Below, piece after piece: positions 7,802 to 15,105 of a stretch of DNA of 55,538 bases (position 1 is the stretch's first letter; every line of letters begins with the position of its first letter). The DNA comes from Oscillospiraceae bacterium. GTDB lineage: Bacteria > Bacillota > Clostridia > Oscillospirales > Oscillospiraceae. The stretch lies in the NCBI GenBank assembly GCA_017429325.1, contig JAFRPC010000053.1, positions 1-55,538 of the forward strand, read 5' to 3'. The notes beneath the pieces are model-generated. The model ran no database searches and was not told where the DNA came from. It saw nothing but the letters and a program-made list of their open reading frames with translations. A program made the position numbers and the translations under genes.

Positions 7802-9859
7802 ATGTCCAAAATCATCCAGCTTGACCCCCATCTTGCCAACCTGATCGCCGCCGGCGAGGTGGTGGAGCGCCCCGCCTCCGTGGTGAAGGAGCTGGTGGAG
7901 AACGCCATCGACGCCGGAGCCAAGACCGTTACGGTGGAGCTCCAGAACGGCGGCATGACCTTTCTGCGGGTCAGCGACGACGGCTGCGGCATGAGCCGGG
8001 AGGACGCGAAGACCGCCTTCCTCCGCCACGCCACCTCCAAGCTTCGGACCAAGGAGGACTTAGAGGCCATCGGCACCTTAGGCTTCCGGGGCGAGGCCCT
8101 GGCGGCCACCGCCGCCGTGAGCCGGGTGGACCTGCTGACCCGCACCGCCGAGGACTTAGAGGGCGCCCACCTGACCTTAGAGGGGGGCAAGCTCCTGTCC
8201 TGCGAGGCGGCGGGCTGTCCCGTGGGCACCACCATCGTGGTCCGGGACCTCTTTTTCAACACCCCGGCCCGGATGAAGTTCATGAAGCGGGACAGCGTGG
8301 AGGCCTCCGCCGCGGCCAGCGCCGTGCAGAAGCAGGCCCTGGCCCATCCCGAGGTGGCCTTCCGCCTGATCAAGGACGGAGCGCTTCAGCTCCAGACCCC
8401 CGGCGACGGAGAGCTGCTTTCCGCCGTCTACGCGGTGCTGGGCCGCCAGGCGGCTCTGGAGATGGTGCCGGTGGACAGCCGGTGGGAGAAGTTAGGCCTG
8501 ACCGGCTTCGTCTCCAAGCCCACCGCCACCCGGGGCAGCCGCTCCAATCAGATCTTTTTCGTCAACCACCGCTATATCCGCTCCAAGACCATGACCGCCG
8601 CCCTGGAGGAGGCCTACCGCAACCAGCTGATGACGGGCCGCTTCCCCTCCTGCGTGCTGGAGCTCACCATGCCCCTGTCCGCCGTGGACGTCAACGTCCA
8701 CCCGGCCAAGACGGAGGTGAAGTTCCTCAACGAGCGGGAGATCTTCGACTGCGTCCACTACGGCGTCTTAGGCGCCCTGAACAAGGCCCCGGCCCAGGTG
8801 CCGTTCACGTTTGAGGCAACCGGCAACCGGCAACAGGCAACAGAAAAAGCCTTCCCCCTGGGGGGAAGGTGGCCCGAAGGGCCGGATGAGGGGACGTTCG
8901 TTGACCGCCCCGCTCCAAAAGACGACAATCGCTTTTTCAAGGCCATGTCCGCGGAGGAATACCGCAAGGCAGCCAAGCCTCCCGCCAACACCCTGAGCCG
9001 TCGGGATTACGAGCAGCTCAGCCGAGCTCTGGAGACCGGCCCCCGCCCCGCCCCCAGCCAAGCCCTCCGGGACGCTGTAGGGCCCGTCAGCCTTCACAGC
9101 CCCGTACAGCTTCCCGAGGAAGCAGCGCCATCTGACCTCCCCTGTCAAGGGGAGGCGCCCCAGTGCGCACACTGGGGCGGAGGGGTCGCGTCCCAAGCTT
9201 CTGCGCCTGCCGAAGGCGCGCCCTTGTCCACAGCGACCCCTCCACCGGCTTCGCCGGTCCCCCTCCCCTTGGCAGGGGAGGTTTCTGCTCCCGACTTCCG
9301 CTACATCGGCGAGGTCTTCCGTACCTATCTGCTGGTGGAGCAGGGCGAGGAGCTGATCCTGATCGACAAGCACGCCGCCCATGAGCGCATCAACTTTGAA
9401 CGCCTGCTGGCCCAGGGGACCCAGATCCTCGGCCAGACCCTGCTCCAGCCCTTAGCCCTCCGCTTTGACCGGGAGGAGGCCGCCCTGCTGGCCGGGAACC
9501 GGGAGCTGCTGCTGAGCTTAGGCTACGACCTGGACGACCTGGGGGAGGGGGACCTGCTGCTGCGGCAGATGCCCTCGGACGTTCCCGCCTCCGAGGCCGC
9601 CGCCGCCCTCTCCGAGATCGCGGGGCACCTGGCCGACGGACGGCTGGACACCCCCCAGCGGCTCCGGGAAGAGGCCCTGCACACCATCGCCTGCAAAGCA
9701 GCCATCAAAGCCGGCTGGATCACGGACCCCAAAGAACTGGAAGCCCTCGCCCGGACCGTCCTGACCCGGCATGATTTGAAATACTGCCCCCACGGTCGGC
9801 CTATTTGTACAGTTATCACCAAAAAACAGATGGAAAAGCAGTTCAAGCGCATCACTTAA
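7802..9859 (+). CDS. mutL: DNA mismatch repair endonuclease MutL
   Basis: 685 residues. N-terminal GHKL ATPase: ENAIDAGA with Glu33/Asn34, DDGCGM (60-64), GFRGEAL (95-101). C-terminal endonuclease motifs are present: DKHAAHERINFE near 521 (equivalent of DQHAxxERxxxE), ACKAAIKAG, CPHGRP and the terminal FKR. So this is the nicking-type MutL expected where MutH is absent. AAGGAGG sits 8 bp before the ATG. The linker (about 335-500) is odd: two segments are direct translations of dispersed intergenic repeat modules, still in frame (see separate repeat entries), giving Gly/Pro-rich, non-conserved protein between two intact domains. Confidence 0.95.
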   Translation: MSKIIQLDPHLANLIAAGEVVERPASVVKELVENAIDAGAKTVTVELQNGGMTFLRVSDDGCGMSREDAKTAFLRHATSKLRTKEDLEAIGTLGFRGEALAATAAVSRVDLLTRTAEDLEGAHLTLEGGKLLSCEAAGCPVGTTIVVRDLFFNTPARMKFMKRDSVEASAAASAVQKQALAHPEVAFRLIKDGALQLQTPGDGELLSAVYAVLGRQAALEMVPVDSRWEKLGLTGFVSKPTATRGSRSNQIFFVNHRYIRSKTMTAALEEAYRNQLMTGRFPSCVLELTMPLSAVDVNVHPAKTEVKFLNEREIFDCVHYGVLGALNKAPAQVPFTFEATGNRQQATEKAFPLGGRWPEGPDEGTFVDRPAPKDDNRFFKAMSAEEYRKAAKPPANTLSRRDYEQLSRALETGPRPAPSQALRDAVGPVSLHSPVQLPEEAAPSDLPCQGEAPQCAHWGGGVASQASAPAEGAPLSTATPPPASPVPLPLAGEVSAPDFRYIGEVFRTYLLVEQGEELILIDKHAAHERINFERLLAQGTQILGQTLLQPLALRFDREEAALLAGNRELLLSLGYDLDDLGEGDLLLRQMPSDVPASEAAAALSEIAGHLADGRLDTPQRLREEALHTIACKAAIKAGWITDPKELEALARTVLTRHDLKYCPHGRPICTVITKKQMEKQFKRIT
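8815..8905. repeat. Repeat module inserted in frame in mutL (1)
   Basis: GGCAACC/GGCAACA heptad-like repeats run into CCTTCCCCCTGGGGGGAAGG and a CCCGAAGGGCCGGATGAGGGG tail. The same GGCAACA runs occur near 26640 and 52645 (opposite strand) and the CCTTCCCC...GGGGAAGG module at 26293 and 38654. It translates to roughly residues 338-368 of MutL without breaking the frame. Confidence 0.85.
9127..9292. repeat. Repeat module inserted in frame in mutL (2)
   Basis: A CTCCCCTGTCAAGGGGAG palindrome, a GCCCCAGTGCGCACACTGGGGC palindrome and GGAGGGGTCGC are followed by the reverse set (GCGACCCCTCC, CCGGCTTCGCCGG, CCCTCCCCTTGGCAGGGGAGG). The same modules fill 37790-38145. It encodes about residues 443-497 of MutL, in frame. 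Confidence 0.85.
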
Positions 9860-9863
9860 ATAA

Positions 9864-9990
9864 GTGAATCGTGAAGGGTGAAGAGTGAAGAGTTTCGGTG
9901 TCGCTTCGCGACGATTCAATTTCATTTTTCAATTCTGCGAATTGAAAAATACCACAACTATTCACTATTCACTTTTCACTCTTCACTTCT
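9864..9990. repeat. MITE-like element with low-complexity inverted arms
   Basis: About 32-bp arms made of degenerate AGTGAAxx repeats (9865-9896) are mirrored by TTCACTxx repeats (about 9957-9989), with a 60-bp centre holding a TCGCTTCGCGA hairpin and a TTTTTCAATT/AATTGAAAAA hairpin. It ends 6 bp before the miaA ribosome site. Same architecture as the element inside the portal gene at 40349. Confidence 0.75.
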
Positions 9991-10006
9991 GTATCGGGAG
10001 TTACTC

Positions 10007-10933
10007 ATGAATGATATGATTTGTATCTGCGGCCCGACGGCTTCCGGCAAGACCGGGCTGGCGGTGGCGCTGGCCCACAAATTGGACGCCGAGGTGGTGT
10101 CCTGCGACTCCATGCAGATCTACCGGGGCATGGACGTTGGCACCGCCAAGCCTGACGCCGCCGAAATGGACGGCGTGCCCCACTGGCTGCTGGACGTGGC
10201 GGAGCCTGGGGAGGACTTCTCCGTGGGCCGCTACGTGAAGCTGGCGGACGCCGCCATCGCCGACATCCACAGCCGGGGGAAGACCGCCATTGTCTGCGGC
10301 GGCACCGGCCTGTACATGGACAGTCTGATCAAGGGCGAGAGCTTCGCCGCCCCCTCCCGGCCCGCTCAGCGGGAATACGTGGAGGGCATCGCCGAGAAAA
10401 AGGGGATGCAGTTCCTCTATGACATGCTCAAGGATGCCGACCCCGAGACCGCCGAAAAGCTCCACGTCTCCGACCGCAAGCGCATCATCCGGGCTATGGA
10501 GGTCTTTCTGATCACCGGAATGCCCCTGTCCTACCACAACGCCCAGTCGAAGCTGAAGGGCCCAAAATACGAGCCGTTCTGGCTGGGCCTGCGCTTCCGA
10601 GACCGGGCCAAGCTCTACGCCCGGGTGGACGCCCGGGTGGACAGGATGATGGAACAAGGCCTGGAGGCCGAGGTCCGACGCCTGCTGGACCGGGGCGTGG
10701 ACCCCAAGACCACCGCGATGCAGGCCATCGGCTACAAGGAGCTGGCGGCGGCCCTGGAAGGGAAGTGCAGCCGCGAGCAGGCCGTGTCCCAGATCAAGCA
10801 GGCCTCCCGGAACTACGCCAAGCGCCAGCTCACCTGGTTCCGCCGCAACGAGGCCATCCACTGGCTGGACGTGGACGAATGCAAAGACCTCCCGGCGGAG
10901 GCCATGAGGCTTCTTTCCAAACAAGATAATTGA
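10007..10933 (+). CDS. miaA: tRNA dimethylallyltransferase MiaA
   Basis: 308-residue enzyme that transfers a dimethylallyl group to N6 of A37, making the substrate of MiaB. Seen: P-loop GPTASGKT (9-16), [16 protein letters not shown], the GVPHWLLDV block and GGTGLYM, all diagnostic of MiaA. GGGAG precedes the ATG by 6 bp. It sits in the usual mutS-mutL-miaA-hfq order. The stop codon is inside the loop junction of a perfect 19-bp inverted repeat, so the end of the reading frame is built into a stable mRNA hairpin. Confidence 0.96.
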   Translation: MNDMICICGPTASGKTGLAVALAHKLDAEVVSCDSMQIYRGMDVGTAKPDAAEMDGVPHWLLDVAEPGEDFSVGRYVKLADAAIADIHSRGKTAIVCGGTGLYMDSLIKGESFAAPSRPAQREYVEGIAEKKGMQFLYDMLKDADPETAEKLHVSDRKRIIRAMEVFLITGMPLSYHNAQSKLKGPKYEPFWLGLRFRDRAKLYARVDARVDRMMEQGLEAEVRRLLDRGVDPKTTAMQAIGYKELAAALEGKCSREQAVSQIKQASRNYAKRQLTWFRRNEAIHWLDVDECKDLPAEAMRLLSKQDN

Positions 10934-10955
10934 GCCAATTATCTTGTTTGGAAAG
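10913..10955. terminator. Perfect 19-bp inverted repeat over the miaA stop
   Basis: CTTTCCAAACAAGATAATT (10913-10931), 5-nt loop, exact complement at 10937-10955. The miaA TGA is 10931-10933. No T-run follows, so it is a weak candidate for intrinsic termination; it could instead protect or process the mRNA between miaA and hfq. Confidence 0.5.
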
Positions 10956-11033
10956 ATGAAATGCGACAGCATTCGACAAGCGGTTTTTGCTACCATAGAT
11001 GTTACCACACTACATAGAAACGAGGTAACATCC

Positions 11034-11252
11034 ATGTCAAACGAAACCCTGCAGGACCAGTTCCTGAACGACATCCGCAGAGAACACCAGCTGGTGACGG
11101 TGTTCCTGATGAACGGCTTCCAGATGAAGGGCGTCATCACGGGCTTTGACAGCTTCGTGGTCTGTCTCGTCTCCGAGGGCCGTCAGCAAATGATCTACAA
11201 GCACGCGATCTCCACCGTGGTCCCGGCCAGGCCGGTGAAACTCAGTCAGTAA
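11034..11252 (+). CDS. hfq: RNA chaperone Hfq
   Basis: 72-residue Sm-like protein that forms a hexamer and pairs small RNAs with mRNAs. Seen: Sm1 ([24 protein letters not shown]) and the strongly conserved Sm2 block [10 protein letters not shown] followed by a short tail, typical of the tail-less Gram-positive type. ATG at 11034 is preceded by GAGG. It lies directly behind miaA as in many bacteria. Confidence 0.95.
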   Translation: MSNETLQDQFLNDIRREHQLVTVFLMNGFQMKGVITGFDSFVVCLVSEGRQQMIYKHAISTVVPARPVKLSQ

Positions 11253-11280
11253 GCGGCGCCTGTGCGCCCGCCTGCCCCGG

Positions 11281-11312
11281 CAGCCGTCCCGTCGGCGCCG
11301 TCGGGACGGCTG
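11281..11312. terminator. GC-rich hairpin after hfq
   Basis: CAGCCGTCCCG at 11281-11291 pairs with CGGGACGGCTG at 11302-11312; the loop contains CGGCGCCG. There is no T-run, so termination is possible but not assured. The next gene starts 29 bp later. Confidence 0.45.
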
Positions 11313-11340
11313 ACCCCCCGGTGGAGTCAAAGGAGGCTCT

Positions 11341-12558
11341 ATGCGAGGGGAAAAATACATCAAGGCGGTGGTCATCACGCTGGCCTGCGTGGTGGCCTGC
11401 TACCTGATCTTCTCTGTCACCCGGTTTTCGGGGGACAGCTACTCTGTCTATAAGGCAGTGCTCTATGAAGTCGGCGATGGGCTTACCACCTCCGGCTTCT
11501 TGGTGCGTTCCGAGCTGGTGCTGGACAATCACGCCACGGGCATCGTGGTATTGAACCGGAGTGAGGGCGAAAAAGTGGGCCGGGGGCAGACCGTGGCCGC
11601 CACCTACCGGGATGAGGCCGCTAAATCCCGCCAGGCCCGCATCGACGAGCTGGAGGCCGAGCTGGCCCAGATGCGCTATGCCTCTGATTTCTCCTCCTCC
11701 GACCTGGAGACCGCCACCCTGGACACCGACATTCTCCGGCTGGTGAACCAGGTCACGGTGGCCGCCTCCCGCCGGGACTACGCGACGGCCAACAGCTCCG
11801 CCGAGGAGCTGAAGCCCTACGCCCTGCGGCGCTATCTCACCAGCAGTGACCTGGAGGTGCTGAGCAGCCGCATCAGCGCGGTGGAGGGTCGGCTGAACGA
11901 GCTCTACGCTGCCGCCGAGTCCGAATCCGGCTCCATTACGGCTCCGGTCTCCGGGTATTTCTCCTCTGTCACAGACGGCTATGAGGCGCTGCTGACGCCC
12001 GCTTTCTTAGAGACCGCCACGGTCTCGGCGCTGGACAAATACACGGGCCTCGTCAGCCAGGACACCGGCGCCATCGGCAAGCTCGTCACCTCCCAGAAAT
12101 GGTACTTCGCCGCCATCGTCCCCAGCGAGAGCGTCTCGGAGCTCCGGGTGGGCAGCCGCATCGACGTGAACTTCGCCGACGATTTCTACGGCACCGTGCG
12201 GATGAAGATCGAGCGCATCAGCCCGCCGGAGAAGGAGCGCTGCATCCTGGTCCTCTCCTCCGAATCCTATATCCAGAGCGCAGTCTCCGCCCGGACCGAG
12301 ACCGCCGACCTGGTATTCTCCACCCTGTCCGGCCTGCGGGTCCCGAAGACCGCCATCTACGTCAACGAGGCAGGGGAGAGCGGGGTCTATGTGCTGGTGG
12401 GCGCGGAAGCCCGCTGGAAGTCCATCCACATCCTCACAGACTACGGCGACAGCTACATCGTCGAGCTGGACAAGTCCAGCACCTCCAACCTCTGGCCCGA
12501 GGACGAGATCATCCTCACCACCGAGGAAATATTCAACGGAAAGGTTCTGTTAAAATGA
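11341..12558 (+). CDS. HlyD-like membrane-anchored adaptor protein
   Basis: 405 residues with one N-terminal membrane segment (about 8-27) and a large outer part. Lipoyl/barrel-sandwich-like halves flank a helical region (about 95-200, DELEAELAQM and ISAVEGRLNELYAAAE): ...GIVVLNRSEGEKVGRGQTVA before it and SGSITAPVSGYFSS after it. This layout is that of HlyD/membrane-fusion proteins. No ABC or RND partner is adjacent; instead it overlaps yggS by 4 bp and leads into sepF-divIVA, an arrangement I know from Clostridia, so a role in envelope or division is more likely than drug efflux. AAAGGAGG lies just ahead of the ATG. Confidence 0.72.
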   Translation: MRGEKYIKAVVITLACVVACYLIFSVTRFSGDSYSVYKAVLYEVGDGLTTSGFLVRSELVLDNHATGIVVLNRSEGEKVGRGQTVAATYRDEAAKSRQARIDELEAELAQMRYASDFSSSDLETATLDTDILRLVNQVTVAASRRDYATANSSAEELKPYALRRYLTSSDLEVLSSRISAVEGRLNELYAAAESESGSITAPVSGYFSSVTDGYEALLTPAFLETATVSALDKYTGLVSQDTGAIGKLVTSQKWYFAAIVPSESVSELRVGSRIDVNFADDFYGTVRMKIERISPPEKERCILVLSSESYIQSAVSARTETADLVFSTLSGLRVPKTAIYVNEAGESGVYVLVGAEARWKSIHILTDYGDSYIVELDKSSTSNLWPEDEIILTTEEIFNGKVLLK

Positions 12559-13253
12559 GCATTGCGGAAAATATCGCGCAAATTCGCGCCCGGATGTGTG
12601 CCGCCGCCCTGGCGGCCGGACGGAGGCCGGAGGAGCTGCTGCTGTGCGCCGCCTCCAAGATGAACGATGCCGAGCGGGTCAAGGAGGCCGTGGCTGCCGG
12701 GGTGGACTGCTGCGGCGAGAACCGGGTCCAGGAGCTGCTGCAAAAGCTGCCCCTGGGGGCCTACACGGGCAGACCCGTCCACTTCATCGGCCATTTGCAG
12801 ACCAACAAGGTCAACAAGGTCGTGGGCAAGGTGGACCTGATTCAGTCCGTGGACCGCACAGAGCTGCTGGAGGCCGTGGACCGGACCGCCCGGCGGCTGG
12901 GGCTCCGGCAGGCGATCCTTCTGGAGGTCAACATCGGCGCGGAGCCTCAAAAGGGCGGCTTCTCCCCGGCTGAGACCCTGGAGCTGGCCGCGCACATGGG
13001 GGATTACCCCGGCGTCCTCTTGCAGGGATTGATGGCAATTCCTCCCATTTCCGAAAAAAGAGGCGATAATTGTAAATATTTTGCGAAAATGCGAAATCTT
13101 TATATTGACATTGCCGACAAAAAATACGATAATGTATCTATGGTATGTCTGTCTATGGGCATGAGCGATGACTTTGAGGACGCCATTGCCGAGGGCAGCA
13201 CCATGGTCCGGCTGGGCACCGCGATTTTCGGCGCCCGGCACTACGGAATCTGA
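12555..13253 (+). CDS. yggS: PLP homeostasis protein YggS/PLPBP
   Basis: 232-residue alanine-racemase-fold protein that binds pyridoxal phosphate and buffers PLP and amino-acid pools. Seen: the PLP lysine Lys35 in AASKMNDAE, the GENRVQEL block, HFIGHLQTNK, LEVNIG, and the phosphate-binding SMGMSDDFEDAI/GSTMVRLGTAIFG end. Its ATGA overlaps the stop of the preceding gene, so the two are translationally coupled. The stretch 13050-13140 is unusually AT-rich for the locus but keeps the frame. Confidence 0.93.
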   Translation: MSIAENIAQIRARMCAAALAAGRRPEELLLCAASKMNDAERVKEAVAAGVDCCGENRVQELLQKLPLGAYTGRPVHFIGHLQTNKVNKVVGKVDLIQSVDRTELLEAVDRTARRLGLRQAILLEVNIGAEPQKGGFSPAETLELAAHMGDYPGVLLQGLMAIPPISEKRGDNCKYFAKMRNLYIDIADKKYDNVSMVCLSMGMSDDFEDAIAEGSTMVRLGTAIFGARHYGI

Positions 13254-13295
13254 AAAAAATATGAATTTTCGATAGATACAGGAGGATACCGCACC

Positions 13296-13778
13296 ATGGG
13301 ATTGATGGATGAACTCAAAAAACTGACCCGCCCCTACAACGAAGAGGATATGGACGAGTACGAATATGACGAAGAGGAAGAGGATCTGGAGCCCGAACCC
13401 GAGCCCGCTCCCACCTCTCGCCGTTCCGCCTTCTCCGCCCCCGAACCCGCTTCTAATCCCCGCCGCACCGGCCCGGCCAAGGTGGTCAACCTGAACAACA
13501 GCTCCTCGATGCAGGTGATTCTGGTCAAGCCCGACCGCTTCGACACCGTTTCCGAGATCGCCGACCACCTGCGGGAGAAGAAGGCCATTGTGCTGAATCT
13601 CGAGTCCACCAACAAGGACGTGGCCCGCAGACTGGTGGATTTCCTCTCCGGCGTGGCCTACGCCCTGGACGGGAAAATCAAGAAGGTTGCCATTTCCACC
13701 TACATTCTGACCCCCTACAACGTAGAGATCGTCGGAGACCTGGTGGAGGAGCTGGAGAACAGCGGCGTCTACTTCTAA
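13296..13778 (+). CDS. sepF: Cell division protein SepF
   Basis: 160 residues. An N-terminal amphipathic membrane-targeting helix (MGLMDELKKLTRP), a very acidic and then Pro-rich linker (about 16-70), and the SepF/DUF552 core from about residue 75 (VILVKPDRFD, LREKKAIVLNLE, RRLVDFLSGVAYALDG, YILTPYNVEI). SepF polymerises into arcs that tether FtsZ to the membrane. AGGAGG precedes the start. Neighbours yggS and divIVA are the standard division-cluster context. Confidence 0.95.
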   Translation: MGLMDELKKLTRPYNEEDMDEYEYDEEEEDLEPEPEPAPTSRRSAFSAPEPASNPRRTGPAKVVNLNNSSSMQVILVKPDRFDTVSEIADHLREKKAIVLNLESTNKDVARRLVDFLSGVAYALDGKIKKVAISTYILTPYNVEIVGDLVEELENSGVYF

Positions 13779-13788
13779 TGCAGCATGT

Positions 13789-13855
13789 AGGGACAAGCAT
13801 TGCTTGTCCGCGGACGAGCGAACTCGAAGAGTCACGAAGTATGCTCGTCCCTACA
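13789..13855. repeat. BIME-like pair of REP palindromes with loop insert
   Basis: GTAG (13788-13791 region) plus GGACAAGCATTGCTTGTCC, then the facing unit GGACGAGC...GCTCGTCC ending in CTAC at 13852-13855. The second palindrome is split by a roughly 23-nt insert reading AACTCGAAGAGTCACG, seen again at 23210. Confidence 0.75.
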
Positions 13856-13888
13856 GACATCATAACGAGAGAAAGGAATTGTCTGACT

Positions 13889-14638
13889 ATGCTGACACCA
13901 CAAGACCTGCAGGAGGTCTCCTTTGAGAAAGCCAAAATCGGCGGCTACGTGATGAAGTCTGTGGACGAATTCCTGGAGCCCCTGATGGACGATTACGTAA
14001 CGCTCTACAAGGAGAACGCGGTTCTGAAGAGCAAGATGCGCCTGTTGGTGGAACGGCTGGAGAGCTACCGCGCCAATGAGGCCAATATGAAGGCCGCCGC
14101 CGAAGAGGCCAAAAAGAACAGCGAAGCCATGCTGGAGGAGGCCCGCCGCCGCGGCGAGGAGATCGTCGCCCAGGCCGCCAAGGACGCCAAGAGCGTGAGC
14201 CAGGATATAGACTCCGCCGTCAGCGCCGAGAACGAGCGCCTGCGCCGCGCCAAGGAGCTCACCGCCGAGTTTGTGACCGCCGTGGAGGCCCAGCTTGCCC
14301 GGCAGCACCAGGCGCTGGAGACCCTGAAGAGCCTCGACCTCCCCATGGACCGGGCCGCCGCCAAGGCCGCCCGCAAGGCCTATGACTACGAGGCGGAGAA
14401 GGACGCCCCCGTCCCGGTCTCCCGTCCCCTGGAGGCAAATCCCGCGCCCATCGACAAGGCCCAGGACATCGCCGCCCAAATCGAGGAGAACGTCAGCCGC
14501 ATCACCGGCGACACCCCCCGGCCCAAGCCCGAGCCCAAGGCCGACCCCAAAGCGGCCACCAAGGTCATGCCCGCCCTGGACGAGCGCACCACGGCGAAGT
14601 TCGCCAATCTCAAGTTTGGCAAAAACTATCAGCCGTGA
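13889..14638 (+). CDS. divIVA: DivIVA-domain protein
   Basis: 249 residues. The N-terminus (LTPQDLQEVSFEKAKIGGY, DEFLEPLMDDY) is the membrane-curvature-binding DivIVA domain, followed by a long coiled coil (about 45-150: LYKENAVLKSKMRLLVERLE ... EEARRRGEEIVAQAAK) and a Pro/Lys/Ala-rich disordered tail. DivIVA proteins mark negatively curved membrane at septa and poles. The ATG at 13889 gives the canonical N-terminus; earlier in-frame codons read through the repeat and are rejected. It ends the yggS-sepF-divIVA group. Confidence 0.9.
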   Translation: MLTPQDLQEVSFEKAKIGGYVMKSVDEFLEPLMDDYVTLYKENAVLKSKMRLLVERLESYRANEANMKAAAEEAKKNSEAMLEEARRRGEEIVAQAAKDAKSVSQDIDSAVSAENERLRRAKELTAEFVTAVEAQLARQHQALETLKSLDLPMDRAAAKAARKAYDYEAEKDAPVPVSRPLEANPAPIDKAQDIAAQIEENVSRITGDTPRPKPEPKADPKAATKVMPALDERTTAKFANLKFGKNYQP

Positions 14639-14639
14639 C

Positions 14640-14815
14640 CGCTGAGGTGCTAGGTGCTGGTTGCTAGGTGCTAGGGAGGCATCAGGGATCAGGCATCAGG
14701 CATCAGACCCGCCTGTAGGGGCCGGCCCCTGGACGGCCCGCCGTACCCCGCCTTGTAGGGGCGGCTCAACTCCCGCAGGGTGAGCCGCCCGCTCCGCCGC
14801 CAGGCGGAGAACGTA
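14640..14815. repeat. Mosaic of simple repeats and REP-like units
   Basis: GGTGCTAGGTGCTGGTTGCTA-type runs (14644-14675) and GGCATCAGG-type runs (14676-14706) lead into two GTAGGGGC units (at about 14715 and 14756) with GGCCGGCCCC and GGCGGCTCAACTCCCG...GAGCCGCC stems. Confidence 0.7.
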
Positions 14816-14830
14816 AAGTAAATACCATGC

Positions 14831-15024
14831 GTTGAAGGGAACGTGCAAGATCAGAATTGCGCGCAGAGAGCTGCCGGTTGGTGTAAGGCAGCGGCGTTCG
14901 ATCCTGCGGATCCTCCCCGAGCATCCCGCCGAAGGATTTTATCTGTGTAGACCGGGACGTTTCATGGGCGTTACACCATGCACGAGTGGTCGTATCATAC
15001 ATACGGCAATAAGAGTGGTACCGC
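14831..15024 (+). promoter_or_regulatory. Ile-specific T-box leader of ileS
   Basis: T-box riboswitch that senses uncharged tRNA-Ile. Seen: the stem I distal features AGAGAG and GGTTGGTG with matching CTGCC/GGCAG arms (14873-14892), a specifier region GAGCATCCCG whose ATC at 14923-14925 is an isoleucine codon, and the conserved T-box core AGAGTGGTACCGC at 15012-15024. A terminator-type hairpin follows directly. The specifier agrees with the downstream gene. Confidence 0.9.
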
Positions 15025-15072
15025 AGAGGGAGGAGCCCTTTGTCTCTTAAGAGACAAAGGGCTCCTCCCTCT
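15025..15072 (+). terminator. T-box terminator hairpin
   Basis: Perfect 22-bp stem (15025-15046 with 15051-15072) and a TTAA loop, overlapping the end of the antiterminator region. Only TTAATG follows in place of a clear U-tract, which is unusual for a transcriptional T-box. Confidence 0.75.
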
Positions 15073-15105
15073 TAATGAGAATACTTCCGATAAGGAGAAT
15101 TTTAT

